A stretch of 64,000 nucleotides of DNA, from NCBI GenBank assembly GCA_018697195.1, contig CM031873.1:3549192-3613191 (forward strand), given 5' to 3'. Source of the DNA: Certhia americana (lineage: Eukaryota; Chordata; Aves; Passeriformes; Certhiidae). Position numbers and translations under genes: made by a program. This document shows positions 35,583 through 46,000 of this stretch, one piece after another (position 1 is the stretch's first letter; each line of letters opens with the position of its first letter). The notes beneath the pieces were generated by a model. The model was given only the letters and a program-made list of their open reading frames with translations. It was not told the DNA's origin and did not search any database.

Positions 35583-37687
35583 CTGTATGGAGAGAAAAGT
35601 GGCCATTATCTGCTTGATCCTGATGCTCTTCCAAGGTTGCCTGTTCTCGATCGAGCAGACAGTTTGTGGATCTTGACCCTGAATATTCACCTGAATTTCT
35701 GGCTAGGAAGTGATTTAGTGACCATGGGCCCTTGGCTGCTCCTTTGCCTGGTGCTGGTTTCTTCACCCAGCTGTTACCAGGCTGCAGTGGAGCCTCTCTC
35801 ACAGGGCAGGAAGGAAGAGGACACTTTGTCCAAGTCTGCAGTGAGACTGGGACTTGCACCTAAGGAAAATCCCTGGCTGAGCTTTTTTCCCTTTGCAGCA
35901 TCTGCAGAGTCAGGCACGGTTCTCAAACCCAAAGGCTGCCCTGTTTCTCCTGCAGCTCTGATGGGGAGGTACTCACTGGGTGTTCCAAAGCATGTGGGTC
36001 TGCTCTGGGTGTCCTGTTTGCTACAGGTCCTGGCACCCCTCTGACCAGTACCCCATGGGTCACCCCATGGGTCAGCCGGGCTCAGGAGAGCCCTTGACCC
36101 CTGCCCTTTGTCGTTTGCTTGCCCTTTGGCCACTGAGCTGGTGCCTCTTTTGTTCTGAGCTTTTTGCCTCTGTACATCCCCACCACTCTCTGGGAAAAAT
36201 CAACATTTGCCTTGCAGAGCCTGGCCAACAGAAGGGGTCTGTATTCCATCCCGATGGCAGCCCCAGGCCTGCAGGGCTCCCATGATAAATCCAGTGGCGT
36301 TTGTTGCCAGGGGGACCCTCTGAAACACAAGTTTGGGAGTTCTCTGTGTGTGTGTGAAACATGCAGGGAAGCTGTGAACGGTCACTGAGCAAATGCTGGG
36401 GCTGAGAAAAAAAAAAGTGATTGCACTGAGGTTATAAGAAGTCGACAAGAAATTGATTTAAAATCTAAGTAAGGATGACTTTTAAATTTTATTTTGTTTT
36501 TAATCTGTAGTACCACGTTGCTGTGCCGTGTGCTAGGACTGCACATAGTGCTGGAGCAGAGCAGAGAGGCAGATCTGGGCTGGAAAATTTGCACCAGGAC
36601 TTCTCCTGTGGTCACAGCCAGATCGTTGCAGGCCTGTGGGAGTGGGGAGCAGAGCTGCAGGGTGGCTCGGGAGTATTTGATCCATATGGAAATACCACAC
36701 TGGAATTTTAAAATTCCTTTCCCCTCCTTCAAATCTGCCCATGGTTTTCTCCAGTTAATCCATGGCCATTGCCAGATGAACCCGAGGAAGTGAGGTGCAG
36801 TCATGAGGCTGGAAGCTGTAAATGTTGGGGGGTTTGGAAGGCGAAGGATGAGCAGTGATTATTTGTTTTTCCTTTGTTTCCATAGTGCTCTGAGTGCTGA
36901 GCCTTATCCCTTGTCCACTCAGGCTCCTGGGGACTCTTGTGTTATTAATGTTAATTAACTAACACGTTTCTAGCTTGCTGGATCTCGTGTGGCAGCTGGT
37001 TAATGTAAGAGTTTGATTATTAATGTTAGAGTTATTTCCTTCTTTGAGCAAGGCTGCAGCTCGGGTGGGTTCAGATGCCTTCCCTCCTTCCCACCTCTGC
37101 AGGTTCTGCAGGAGCAAAAGGGACCAGGTCTAGGCTGCTCTTGCTATGACTTTACAAGCTCAAAACCTCCTCATTTAGTGAAAATGCCACGAGGCACCTG
37201 TTCACTGAATTCCAGTTTTTGTGTCCTGCTTCTCTCTCTTGGATTTTGGCAGATAAGGACTGTGAGCAAGTGAGGAGCGTGGTGAACGCAGGGAAAACTT
37301 AGACCTCTCTGGAAATCTGGTCAGTATCAACAGTGAACTTGGAGGGATTTTAGACTTGACAGTGGTTACCAGGTCCATCCCCAACCAGCAGAGCTTCACA
37401 AGAGCTGTTTTCTATTCCCACATAAACCTTTCTCCCTTGCCTCCTGCTGCTAAGCAAAAGAATCCCCTAAGCCAGCAGAGCTGACAACATGTACAAAAGG
37501 CCCATTTTTGCAGTCCCTTCCAGCTTGTGTGGACACTGGTGGTGTGAATATGCATCTGCACAAGTCATCTGCTGTGGTGACGTGGCACCTTCGCCTCTGC
37601 CCGGCCGGATTACTGCAACACTCCAACCAGAAGGAGCACAGATGATGACTAACATACTTTTTTCATATGAAAAACTGCTTTTGCTAA

Positions 37688-37709
37688 TTTTTTTTTTTTT
37701 TTTTTTTTT
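37688..37709 (+). repeat. Poly(T) run, 22 bases
   Basis: An uninterrupted T run in intron 1. It could be the tail of an old minus-strand retrocopy, but no body is recognised downstream. Confidence 0.9.
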
Positions 37710-38677
37710 GTGCTTTCATGACTGTCCAGCGTATCTCTGAATGAGTATCAGCTGTGAGGAATTTGTGGTCAGTAGAGAACAGATGATCACGAGGGGTGGT
37801 GAAATGATCTTGTTATTTCTATGTAGTGAATGTCTGAGGACTGAGTTTACTCACCTCAGAATAGACTCATGGGGAAAAGAGAGAGTCTCTGTATTGTTTG
37901 AAGGCCATTTTAGTTCTTGAACAACTTGCCAAAGCACTTGAGATCACTCCAATGTTTTAGTCTTAGCACTGGGATTGAACATCTCCAAAAAGCCAAGGCT
38001 TAGTTCAAGCACGAGCTTGAATCCACTCTGACCAGATAGAAGTCTGTGCTGTGGGTTTTGTGGGTCAGCCAAGGCAATTTTCTGGCCTTTAGCTTTATAG
38101 ATGCAGCAATTGATTTCCAGAGAATTACTGCAGTTTAATTTGAGTCAACAGTTTGACTCAAAGTCTAAATTTGAGCCAAGGTTAAAGTGCTGTGTCCCCT
38201 GTCAGCCTCTACCACCACGTGCAGGGCTGGTCCTTCTACCTAGCACATCCCTTTGTTGTGCAGAGCACTGCTGGCCTTGGGGAAGCCTTTCTAACACTGC
38301 AAAAATTGAGGCTGAAGTCTTGCTGCATCTTACCATTAGCACAAGCTTTTGGAACATTTTTTTTTAGTGTTAGAATGATTTTGGCACCTGCAGAAGTAGA
38401 GTGGTGTGGTAGGAATAGATGCAGCCTGCTAATGCCAGTTTTCCTGTGGTTTCCTTGAGGGTGATTTGAGCTCCAGCCTCAGGCTGGGTTCTTTCTAAGT
38501 GTGAACTCATGGTTCCATGTGCTGGTGAGCTGTGTTGTGTGGCTCCAGCTCCCATGGGAAGGAAATGAGTGATATTTTAGGCTGTCTATGCTCAGCCTTT
38601 GACCTGGACACAGTTTGTTGGTGCATCTAGGCTGTGTTGGAGAAGGTAGTGGAGTTTTCCTGAGTTCCCCTTGGCCA

Positions 38678-38858
38678 CAGCATCCTTCCCTCCATCCCTC
38701 CAGCATCCTTCCCTCCATCCCTCCAGCATCCCTCCCTCCATCCCTCCAGCATCCCTNNNNNNNNNNCATCCCTCCAGCATCCCTCCCTCCATCCCTCCAG
38801 CATCCCTCCCTCCTTCCCTCCAGCATCCATCCCTCCACCCCACCAGCATCTCTCCATC
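38678..38858. repeat. 23-bp minisatellite interrupted by an assembly gap
   Basis: The unit is CAG-CATCCYTCCCTCC-ATCCCTC (23 bases). Whole units start at 38678, 38701, 38724, 38775, 38798 and 38821, with a partial copy to 38858. The unit beginning at 38747 contains ten N (38757-38766). Frames through it (Gly-Trp-Arg-Glu repeats) are not genes. Confidence 0.95.
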
Positions 38859-39143
38859 TTGGTGAAAGCTCAGTTTGCTGCCAGAGATATTTGATCCAGA
38901 ATGAAACCATGCACTAGCATTCAAGTTTTTTTATTTTTCTAGCTGCGCTCAGCCTCTTTGTAAAGAGTTTCTGTTGCACAGAATCTGGAAAAGTATCTTT
39001 TATTCTTCAGTGCATGTTTCTGATTAGTACTAGAAATGAACATGTATTTTTTTTTCCCCTTTATTTTTTTTTAAACTGTATTCCTTTTGAGGTTAATGTT
39101 GCAAGTGGATTTCAAGCTAATGGAAGAGAAGCTGTAATTTTGT

Positions 39144-39205
39144 GGACTCAGAGCAATAGAGATTCTTCTTCACTGGACTCAGAGCAATAGAAGTTCTTCT
39201 TCCTT
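39144..39205 (+). repeat. 31-bp tandem duplication
   Basis: GGACTCAGAGCAATAGA begins at 39144 and at 39175, followed in both by a TTCTTCTTC-like end. Confidence 0.92.
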
Positions 39206-41312
39206 TGCTAATCTGCACACAGATGTCCCTCCCTTGCAGTTGCTGGCTTCCCTGAGCCCCTGTATCCCCAGCTGTCTGCAGTGACACCTCCATGTGCAGG
39301 CTGCACCTCCAAAGGTGACATCCTGTGTCAGCTCTGCAGCTCTGCAGCTCAGCCTCCAGCAGCTGGAGAATTGGAGAAGCCACGGAGGCAGAGACTGTGC
39401 AGTGTGGATCAACCCACCTGTGGGTTTTTCTCCTGTTAACAGCTCCAGGCCAGACTGGTGAGGTCTTCTCCAGTCACTCTTTTTTATCCCTGGAGCTTTT
39501 AGAACCTGTCTGGGTGAAGCAGGGTCAACTGCAGCTGTCAGTGAAGGTAATTTGCCTGCCCACTTGCTGGATGGTACCTGTGATAAGGGTACAATGAGAG
39601 AGATTTCACACCCTGAGCGGTCCTGAGAGTGTTGAGATGGACTTGCACAATGGACAAAGAGGGAAAACCCTGTCCCAGCAGTCTGCACTGGTACCTGAGC
39701 AGGGCAGTGACCTCCTTGCTGTCCTTTTTGTGCTCCTAGGTGACAGCAGGAGGGCCTGAGGAGATTTGCAGAGGGCAAGATGGGGTGGAGGAGGTGGGGC
39801 TGGGTGTGTGCAGTGCTCAGGGGCTGCAGGTCCTGCCCTGGAGGGAGTCAACCCTACCCGCCTTTGCTTTAAAAGCTGCTGGTGGTGTGTAAGTCCTGTG
39901 ACCCCTCTAAAGGGTTGTCCTGCTGAGGAGCCCCCAACCACCCGAGAGCTGGAACCATCCAGAGGTGTCTCTGTGATTTGTCCAGGCGCTCCAGGAAGCC
40001 AGGAGTGAGTGTGGGTATGTCCAGAGCAGGGAGCTGCTAGTGGCTGGAGACATGTCCAGTGCTGTCTGGCCACCCTGCTGTGCTGTGCTGGCTGAAGAAG
40101 GAAACTGCATTATCTGATCTCAGACCCTGCAGTAAATACAAGTAACAGAAGCAAGGGTCATGCTGGCTGCTCAGATGAGCTGATCCTGCTTTGCTGACTC
40201 CAGCACAGTGTGGGATGGCTCCTGCTGCCTTTAGCCCATCCCTTTCCATCACCACCTTTGTTTGGCTTGGGTTCTTTTTTGTTTGTTTGTTTTTTGTTTT
40301 TGCTGGACTGCGTAGAGAGAGCGAGTTCCTGAGTTGCATCCTCCATTGTTTGTCCTCTCTGCGTGGTTTCTGTTGATAATGGGAATTGCTCACTTGTCCT
40401 TTTGAATTTTACATCATGTGAGTGTAGCAGCATGGATGGCTTACTGTGAGGAGAAAATCAATCTCACGTGGGCTCTCTCTTCACTGTTATGTGTATCCAG
40501 AAGGTTTGGAGTGTAGCATCCCAAAACTCTGGTGTATTGTTTTGGAGAATGTAGGCATCGATTTCATTGGAGATGGACATCTCTCGCAATTCCCTGGTTA
40601 GCTCTAGGTTCAGATTCAGCCAACTCAGCTAGAAAAGTCACACTGGACATTTCTCCAGACAAGCTGGATTCCATCCCCCTGCTTCCCTGCCCCATCTGCA
40701 TCCCCTGCAGCAGCAGTGTGAGCACCCAGAAGGTGCTCCCCTGTCAATACTGGGATGCTTTACATCCATAATGTTACATCAGCAGCTGCAAGAAGCATGA
40801 AACAGTAGAAAACTTGGTCCAGTATTGTCTGGAGGGTGCAATTTAAATGTGAGCCTGGCACTGACATGATCATGGGGGCGATTCTGGGCTTTGTCAGTTG
40901 TGAAGGAGACCCCAGAGAAGTCCAGAGGTTTTGAGTGCTGGTGGCTTTCTGCTGGATCATATGGCCCCAGCCCGTGGATCTGGAGGGAATTAGTCATTGA
41001 TTATAAAATGTGAAAAAATACTGCTCAGTGAGTGAGCCACGGGGAGGCTGAGCTGGGCTTTGTCCTGCTGAGGCACATCCGCCGGGTGGAACGAGCCCCT
41101 CTTGGACTGACTGATTCTTAACTGCTGGACTCTTCCGTTCTGAATTCCTTCTGGTGGGAGCAGGGGGGAGAATTCCCAATTTCAGCTAAATAAAGCACAT
41201 TGCACTGTGGTTCTCAGTCCCGTGCACTCCAGTGCTGTTTCCAGTGTGGCTGGAGGGCGTTTGAGCTGAGAGGGAAGACTCACAGACACTGTGTCTGCGG
41301 TGGAATTGTTTG

Positions 41313-41368
41313 ATTTGCATTTCACAGCTCAAACTGGGGCTCAAACTGCTGCTCCCAGCCTATAAATA
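41313..41368 (+). promoter_or_regulatory. Octamer plus TATA box (possible cryptic promoter)
   Basis: A perfect ATTTGCAT (41313-41320) lies 40 bases before a perfect TATAAATA (41361-41368), the layout of octamer-TATA promoters. A start about 30 bases downstream would fall near 41390, just before the ATG at 41400 of a 150-codon frame that ends next to a GTGAGT. No known gene is recognised here. Confidence 0.3.
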
Positions 41369-42828
41369 AGAGTTAACCCCAGAACACACTCAGCAGCTGA
41401 TGCTCTCTGCTCCTGCCCCCTCCGCTGGCTTCCTGGCAGTGTGTTCACTGCAGCATATTTTTAGCTGCTTTTTCTCGTTATTTATTTTACTTTTTGCCAG
41501 ATCTTCTCTCCTTGCCTTGCCAGGCTGCTGTTTATCTGCTTTCCAGGACTGTGTCTGGATCCTCCCTCTGTGGAGGGGCAGTGGGGCATCACAGATAGCA
41601 AGCTTGGCTCAGATTCTGCAGCTCTCCCTCCTCTTTCTAGACTTTTTTTTTAAAGTATTGGGCTGCCTGGATGAATTTCGTGTTTGCTCCTCATTTTCCC
41701 TGGGTCTGAGAGGGGATGAACAGCATTATTATACATTATTAATGTTGTTAACAGGCAGCGAAGCAACAGCTGTCAGAAAAATGCTGATTTTTCCTCCTCC
41801 TAATGCTGCCTCCAACACAGAGCAAATCAACTCAGTGCAAAAAAGGGTGTGAGTGGTAATTCCAACTCCCCAGAGAAAACCTGGGAGACAGGGCACACAA
41901 ACAAATCCTCAGAAAGGTTTGCATAAAAGCCACAGGCTCAGCCAGGGCACGGATGCTCCGGTGGCTGTGCTGGATGCTCCAAGTCCTGTGTGTGTTTTTC
42001 CACTGCAGTGTTGCTGAAGGGAATAAAGCCTATTTCCTATATGTGATCCTGTCCAAGCTTGTAAGCTCCTCGTTCAGCTTCCGTCCTGCCTTGCCGCAGA
42101 CTGAATGAAGGCTTTGAACATGAAAGGCTGCTTTAACCAGCTCAGCATGGCTGCAGAACTGCATTCCTCAGCCTGCCACCCATCAGGGATGGTTTGCTCT
42201 GGTTTCTGAGCAATTCTAAAAGCTGGGTTTCAACACTGCACCTTGCCTGCATGCAGGGAACTCGGAGATGTTGTCTCTCTGCACGGAGCAGAGCTGGGAT
42301 GTAACTGCTCTTGCAGCCTGGCTCAAGAAGAACTGTTTAAAAATCTGTTCAGCAGAGGAAATAGGGCTTTTTATTCTTGCTAGCATCCAAAGAAGCAGTA
42401 GGAATTTAGAGAGGAGAAAAGAATTAAAAAAAAAGACTCAGGGGCTGGGTTTAATAGCAAAAATATGTTTAAAATTTAAAATGCTGGTTATAATGCACAA
42501 GTTCCCAGAAGCTTCAGCCCTTGTTATGCTGTCAGTGATGGGAAGTGAGGCTGGGTGATGGGTGTAGCAGCAATCTGCCCTGTTGCAATGCAGGTAAAGC
42601 TCTTGAGCAGACAGGCTGGGTGTTGTGTGTGGATGGACAGTCCTGGCTCTATTTTTGGCTATTTTGGGGCAGAGCTGAAAGGGGGGGTTGGCTCTGGGTG
42701 GTGCTGCCCATGGGTTCTCCCCGTGTCGCCCTTTCCCAGGACCAGCCCTGTGGTTCAACCACATCACGGTGTAGGCACAGAGGCTTTTTATGTCAGGAAA
42801 GGAAAGGGAGAGAGCAAACACACACATG

Positions 42829-42862
42829 CATATAAAATATATATAAATATATATACACAAGC
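42829..42862. repeat. AT microsatellite, imperfect
   Basis: ATATATAAATATATATAC-type text of about 30 bases. Confidence 0.85.
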
Positions 42863-43934
42863 ACAGGGTTCTGAGCATGAAAAGCTTTTTCCATGTCCAG
42901 CTGCCAGGCAGCTCTTTTCCCTTCCCTCCCTCTATCCCAGGCCTTACTGGTAAGAAAGTTTTCCTGCCTTTTTTCTATGTGTATCTATTTCTTTTTTAAT
43001 ATACTTTATTCCTTGTATGATGCTGTCTTCTAGCTGAAAAGGTTGGTAAGGTTGTGACTCCATTACAAATCAAAGTTTGGAGCTGTTCTGCATCTTAAAT
43101 TGGTGCTGTTTTAATCCCTTTGCTTCTTGTCCAACAGATCTGGTAGGTGGTGAGAAGATAGTTTAAATAATGTAGTTGAATGACATCACCACCCTCAAAT
43201 CCTGGGGATTTCTTACCTGTTTGCAGGTAGAAACCCTGACCCAAGGTTTTTGTGGGCTGAGGAAGGGTTTGGGATGAGCTGAGGAGCTCCCATGGCTTGG
43301 CAGCTCCAGCTTCTGGTGCCTGAGATGATGGACACTGTCCTGGAGCTGGTGTCCATCCTGGACACCATCCTGCACCTGCAGCAGGATCCCCAGAGACTGG
43401 GGAGCTGCCAGAACCTCCTGGGAATGTCCTTGCCAGGACATCAGAACATCTGGGGAGATTCCAGGATATAGCATCCCACCTGAGGTGGTTCACTGCATTT
43501 ATGGTGGCCACTTGTGTTGATAAAAAACACAGAACCTGAGGCCCAAATCCATGTACAGTTTCATATGGCTGTGCTTTAACTAAATGGGAATTCTGGGGAT
43601 TTCAAGGAGAATTCAGCTTCTCACTGAGTGGGAAGCAAGTGCTGTGGCAATCATTGTTTTACAAATAGGCAGCTGGGATGGCAAAGAAATTAAACAAGTT
43701 GGTGATGGATTAAAAATGTTGTTGTAGTCAGAAGGTGCTACTGTCTTTCCAGGAGTTGGGCAGGCAGGCACCTGGGAATTCCTGAGGACTCTCTGAAATG
43801 GGTTTGGAAGGGGAGGTGCATCCCCTCTTCCACTGCTCTCACCCCACAGCAGGGCTCCCCACATGATGTGATCCCAGGATTGTTGGGGTTCTTCACTCCC
43901 ACATGTCTCTACCCTGAGAGGGGAGGCCTTTTCA

Positions 43935-44370
43935 GAAGTTGTTGTTAAGAAGAAAGGCAAACAGGACTCTTGGTTGTTCTCGCTCTCCAGATTGTTTATT
44001 ATTTTCTGATCAGCAATTTCTGCACACCAGGCTTTACACCAGCCTGGCCTGAGGGAGAAAAGGCACCAAAAAGCCTCCAACACACAGAATCAAGGTTCTC
44101 TTCAAGATAATTCACCCAATTATGACCAAGAACACACATTATTTCTGTTCTTCTATCACTAACTAACTAAATTTCTATTCACATAACACTACACTTTGGC
44201 AGATTGTGCTCAATGTTCCTGTGTCCCCATTACTGCAGAATGTGGAGGAGATGAAGAAGAAACCTAAAAACCACAAGGATCCTCCAGCTTGTCTTCATCT
44301 ACTTACCATAGTAACAAACCCAAAAATCTAAATTTCTGACCCTGTGATAAATTCTATATTATGCTATTAT
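43935..44370 (-). mobile_element. Probable endogenous retrovirus LTR, minus strand
   Basis: Read on the minus strand, a T/A-rich U3-like part leads to CTGGTGTAAAGCCTGGTGTGC, then an AATAAA signal (complement of 43995-44000) and an AACAACAACTTC-like end near 43935. This order resembles an LTR U3-R-U5 layout of a bird ERV. The class is uncertain and both borders are approximate; no coding part of a retrovirus is recognised. Confidence 0.4.
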
Positions 44371-44955
44371 CTAATTTACATTCTTGAAAGTTCTGTTTCA
44401 TCCCAGAGCCTGGGAAGCCCTTTCCATGGATAAAGATTGAAAGCAGTGTTTGTCAGAGGGTTTGGATCCCTTAAAACATGCAGAGGAATATTCTCTGCAT
44501 TCTGCGTTCCAGCACAGTCCATCCAGAGAGGAATCTCTGTAAGTGCAGGACTCATGCAAATCCTTAAATTCCTGCGCTCTCCTCTTCCAGCAAGGAAATT
44601 TGTCTCAGGAAGTGCGGCACTTCTCTCTAGGATAAAATATCCTGGAGCGAGAGTTGAACGTGAAATGTCCCATGTAATGATTTCTAAAGTCCTCTCTGGT
44701 GTTTCTGGAAACCCTAAACACACTTGTGGATTTGGTGTGCTTGAATAATAACATTTGACATCTTCAGGGAAAGGCAGAGGTCTCTCCTCAGGTGTTTTTT
44801 TGTTAAAGTGAGGTGTAACTCTCCCTGGATCTGAGAGATGCTTGCATAAAGCAGATTCCAGACAGAGCTGTGCCAGATGTAGAGTGATAGCAGGGAGGGA
44901 ACTTCACACACCATGTTCACATGGACTCCTTATTCCAACCTTCTTCTTGCTTTAG

Positions 44956-45012
44956 GAATCACCCGGACCTCCAGCGGGAGACTTCGGAGGCTCAGCGACC
45001 AGACAAGTCCAA
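44956..45012 (+). CDS. SEPTIN9: SEPTIN9 exon 2 (basic N-terminal segment)
   Basis: A 57-base internal exon used by the long isoform only. Seen: a pyrimidine-rich acceptor (cttcttcttgctttag) ends at 44955 and a strong donor (A|GTAAGT) starts at 45013. With the G carried over from exon 1 it encodes GITRTSSGRLRRLSDQTSP and leaves one base, A. The shared exon that follows in vertebrates begins with the last two bases of an Ala codon in human; here the junction codon would be ACN (Thr). The exon is symmetrical (phase 1 on both sides), so skipping it keeps the frame. The Arg-rich RLRRL segment belongs to the part of septin-9 implicated in microtubule binding. It is bracketed by intronic repeats: an LTR-like element about 600 bases upstream and a (TA)n tract 200 bases downstream. 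The conserved peptide with intact splice sites makes this the safest call in the window. Confidence 0.95.
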
Positions 45013-45214
45013 GTAAGTGTGTGAATGTCCCTCTCTGAAACCTCCTCATCCAATCAAAGAAAAAAAAAATGGGAAAAATAGAGGAAATGCAGAAGGTGAA
45101 ACTCAGAAATCACATGTTCTGCCATGGTTTGAAAGGCAAAGCTTGCTGCTGATTAATGCAGAGAGCTCTCTGTGCTGGAGAAAGAAATCAGCACATGTAA
45201 GAAACAGAGTGAGG

Positions 45215-45232
45215 TATATATATATATATATA
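45215..45232. repeat. (TA)9 microsatellite
   Basis: Nine TA units lie about 200 bases downstream of the exon 2 donor. Confidence 0.9.
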
Positions 45233-45269
45233 TTTAAAAGCCCCAACAAACTATGAAAGAATATGAGAG

Positions 45270-45500
45270 AATATAAAATATTCCTTACTGCATAATGGGT
45301 CCAGAGACAATAATTAGCAAGCTCCAGCCCAATTTAACACAGGGCAACAGAAAGCAGGAGTGGCCTGTGGTTGAAATCCACTTTAGTCATTAGTCGCTCT
45401 TTTGGACTCTCCTTAGCTATTATTTTTTATTGGATGTGCAGATTTATGGATTATAAGTGCTTGTGGCTAAATTTACAGCCCTAATTGCAGCTTCATGTTT
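45270..45500. promoter_or_regulatory. Candidate conserved noncoding element near exon 2
   Basis: The text has ACAATAATTAGCAAG, TAGTCATTAGTCG, TGGATTATAAG and CCCTAATTGCAG, a dense set of homeodomain cores without repeat signs, 250-490 bases after exon 2. It could be an enhancer or an intronic splicing element. Confidence 0.3.
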
Positions 45501-45937
45501 TGGAAGCTGCTTCTGATTCAGAAGGAAGCAGGTGGGAGGGTTTGTTTTTCTTGCAAAAGGTGTTTCCCAGCCTCAGGAAAGCAGCAGCGGCAGAATTCCC
45601 AGTGCTTGTGAGTACCTGAAGCTGTGTGCTCTGCTTGTTTGTGTGTGACACGTGCTGGGGCTGCCCAGGCACTGTCCCTGGTGGTTGTCTGCAAGCGAAA
45701 AATGTCACTGTTCTCATCTAAAATACTCCAAGGGAAGCTGAGGTAGTCCAGATCTGGGCTTTTCCTTCTGGTAGCCCCTTTTGCTGGCTGTACCAGCCCC
45801 TCTGATGAGCCCGTGCTGCTCCCTGCTTCAAACCCATGTGGTCTCCATATTGAGGTGCTTTGTCCATCCCAGACATAATTCTTCATTAGCAGGTGCTTTG
45901 CTGCCACTGAAATCTTCCTTTGTGTTTTCTTCTCTGA

Positions 45938-46000
45938 TATCACAGAATCCTAGGATGGTTTGGGTTGGAAGGGACCTTAGGATCATCTAATGTCAGCCTG
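45938..46000 (-). mobile_element. CR1 LINE 3' tail, short
   Basis: ATCACAGAATCCTAGGATGG followed by TTTGGGTTGGAAGGGACCTT is the reverse complement of the common CR1 3' end. Only about 60 bases are recognisable before the text diverges. Confidence 0.85.

Larger units (their letters stand above)
20326..44955 (+). other. SEPTIN9: SEPTIN9 intron 1 (24.6 kb)
   Basis: This is bounded by the GTGAGC donor after exon 1 and the TTTAG acceptor before exon 2. It contains a (TG)n tract, CR1 fragments at 23.5, 31.2 and 34.0 kb, local tandem duplications, a minisatellite with a gap, candidate conserved blocks, a possible octamer-TATA promoter and a probable minus-strand LTR. The stretches between these, including 22.0-23.5, 24.5-25.9, 26.1-28.3, 32-33.9, 35.0-38.6 and 42-43.9 kb, show no exon or repeat that I recognise. 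Confidence 0.85.

Noticed and set aside
38479..38924. Gly-Trp-Arg-Glu-Gly repeat frames
   Set aside because: They are translations of the 23-base minisatellite, with N codons in the middle.
41186..41200. AATAAA polyadenylation signal at about 41.19 kb
   Set aside because: An isolated hexamer in an intron without a gene end or LTR context is expected by chance.
43292..43471. 59-codon + strand frame with a leucine/valine-rich, heptad-like stretch (VLELVSILDTILHLQ)
   Set aside because: It is short, flanked by stops, has no splice context and sits on a small GGTGTCC/GGACACC inverted repeat; it may be an old repeat or retro-fragment but cannot be supported.
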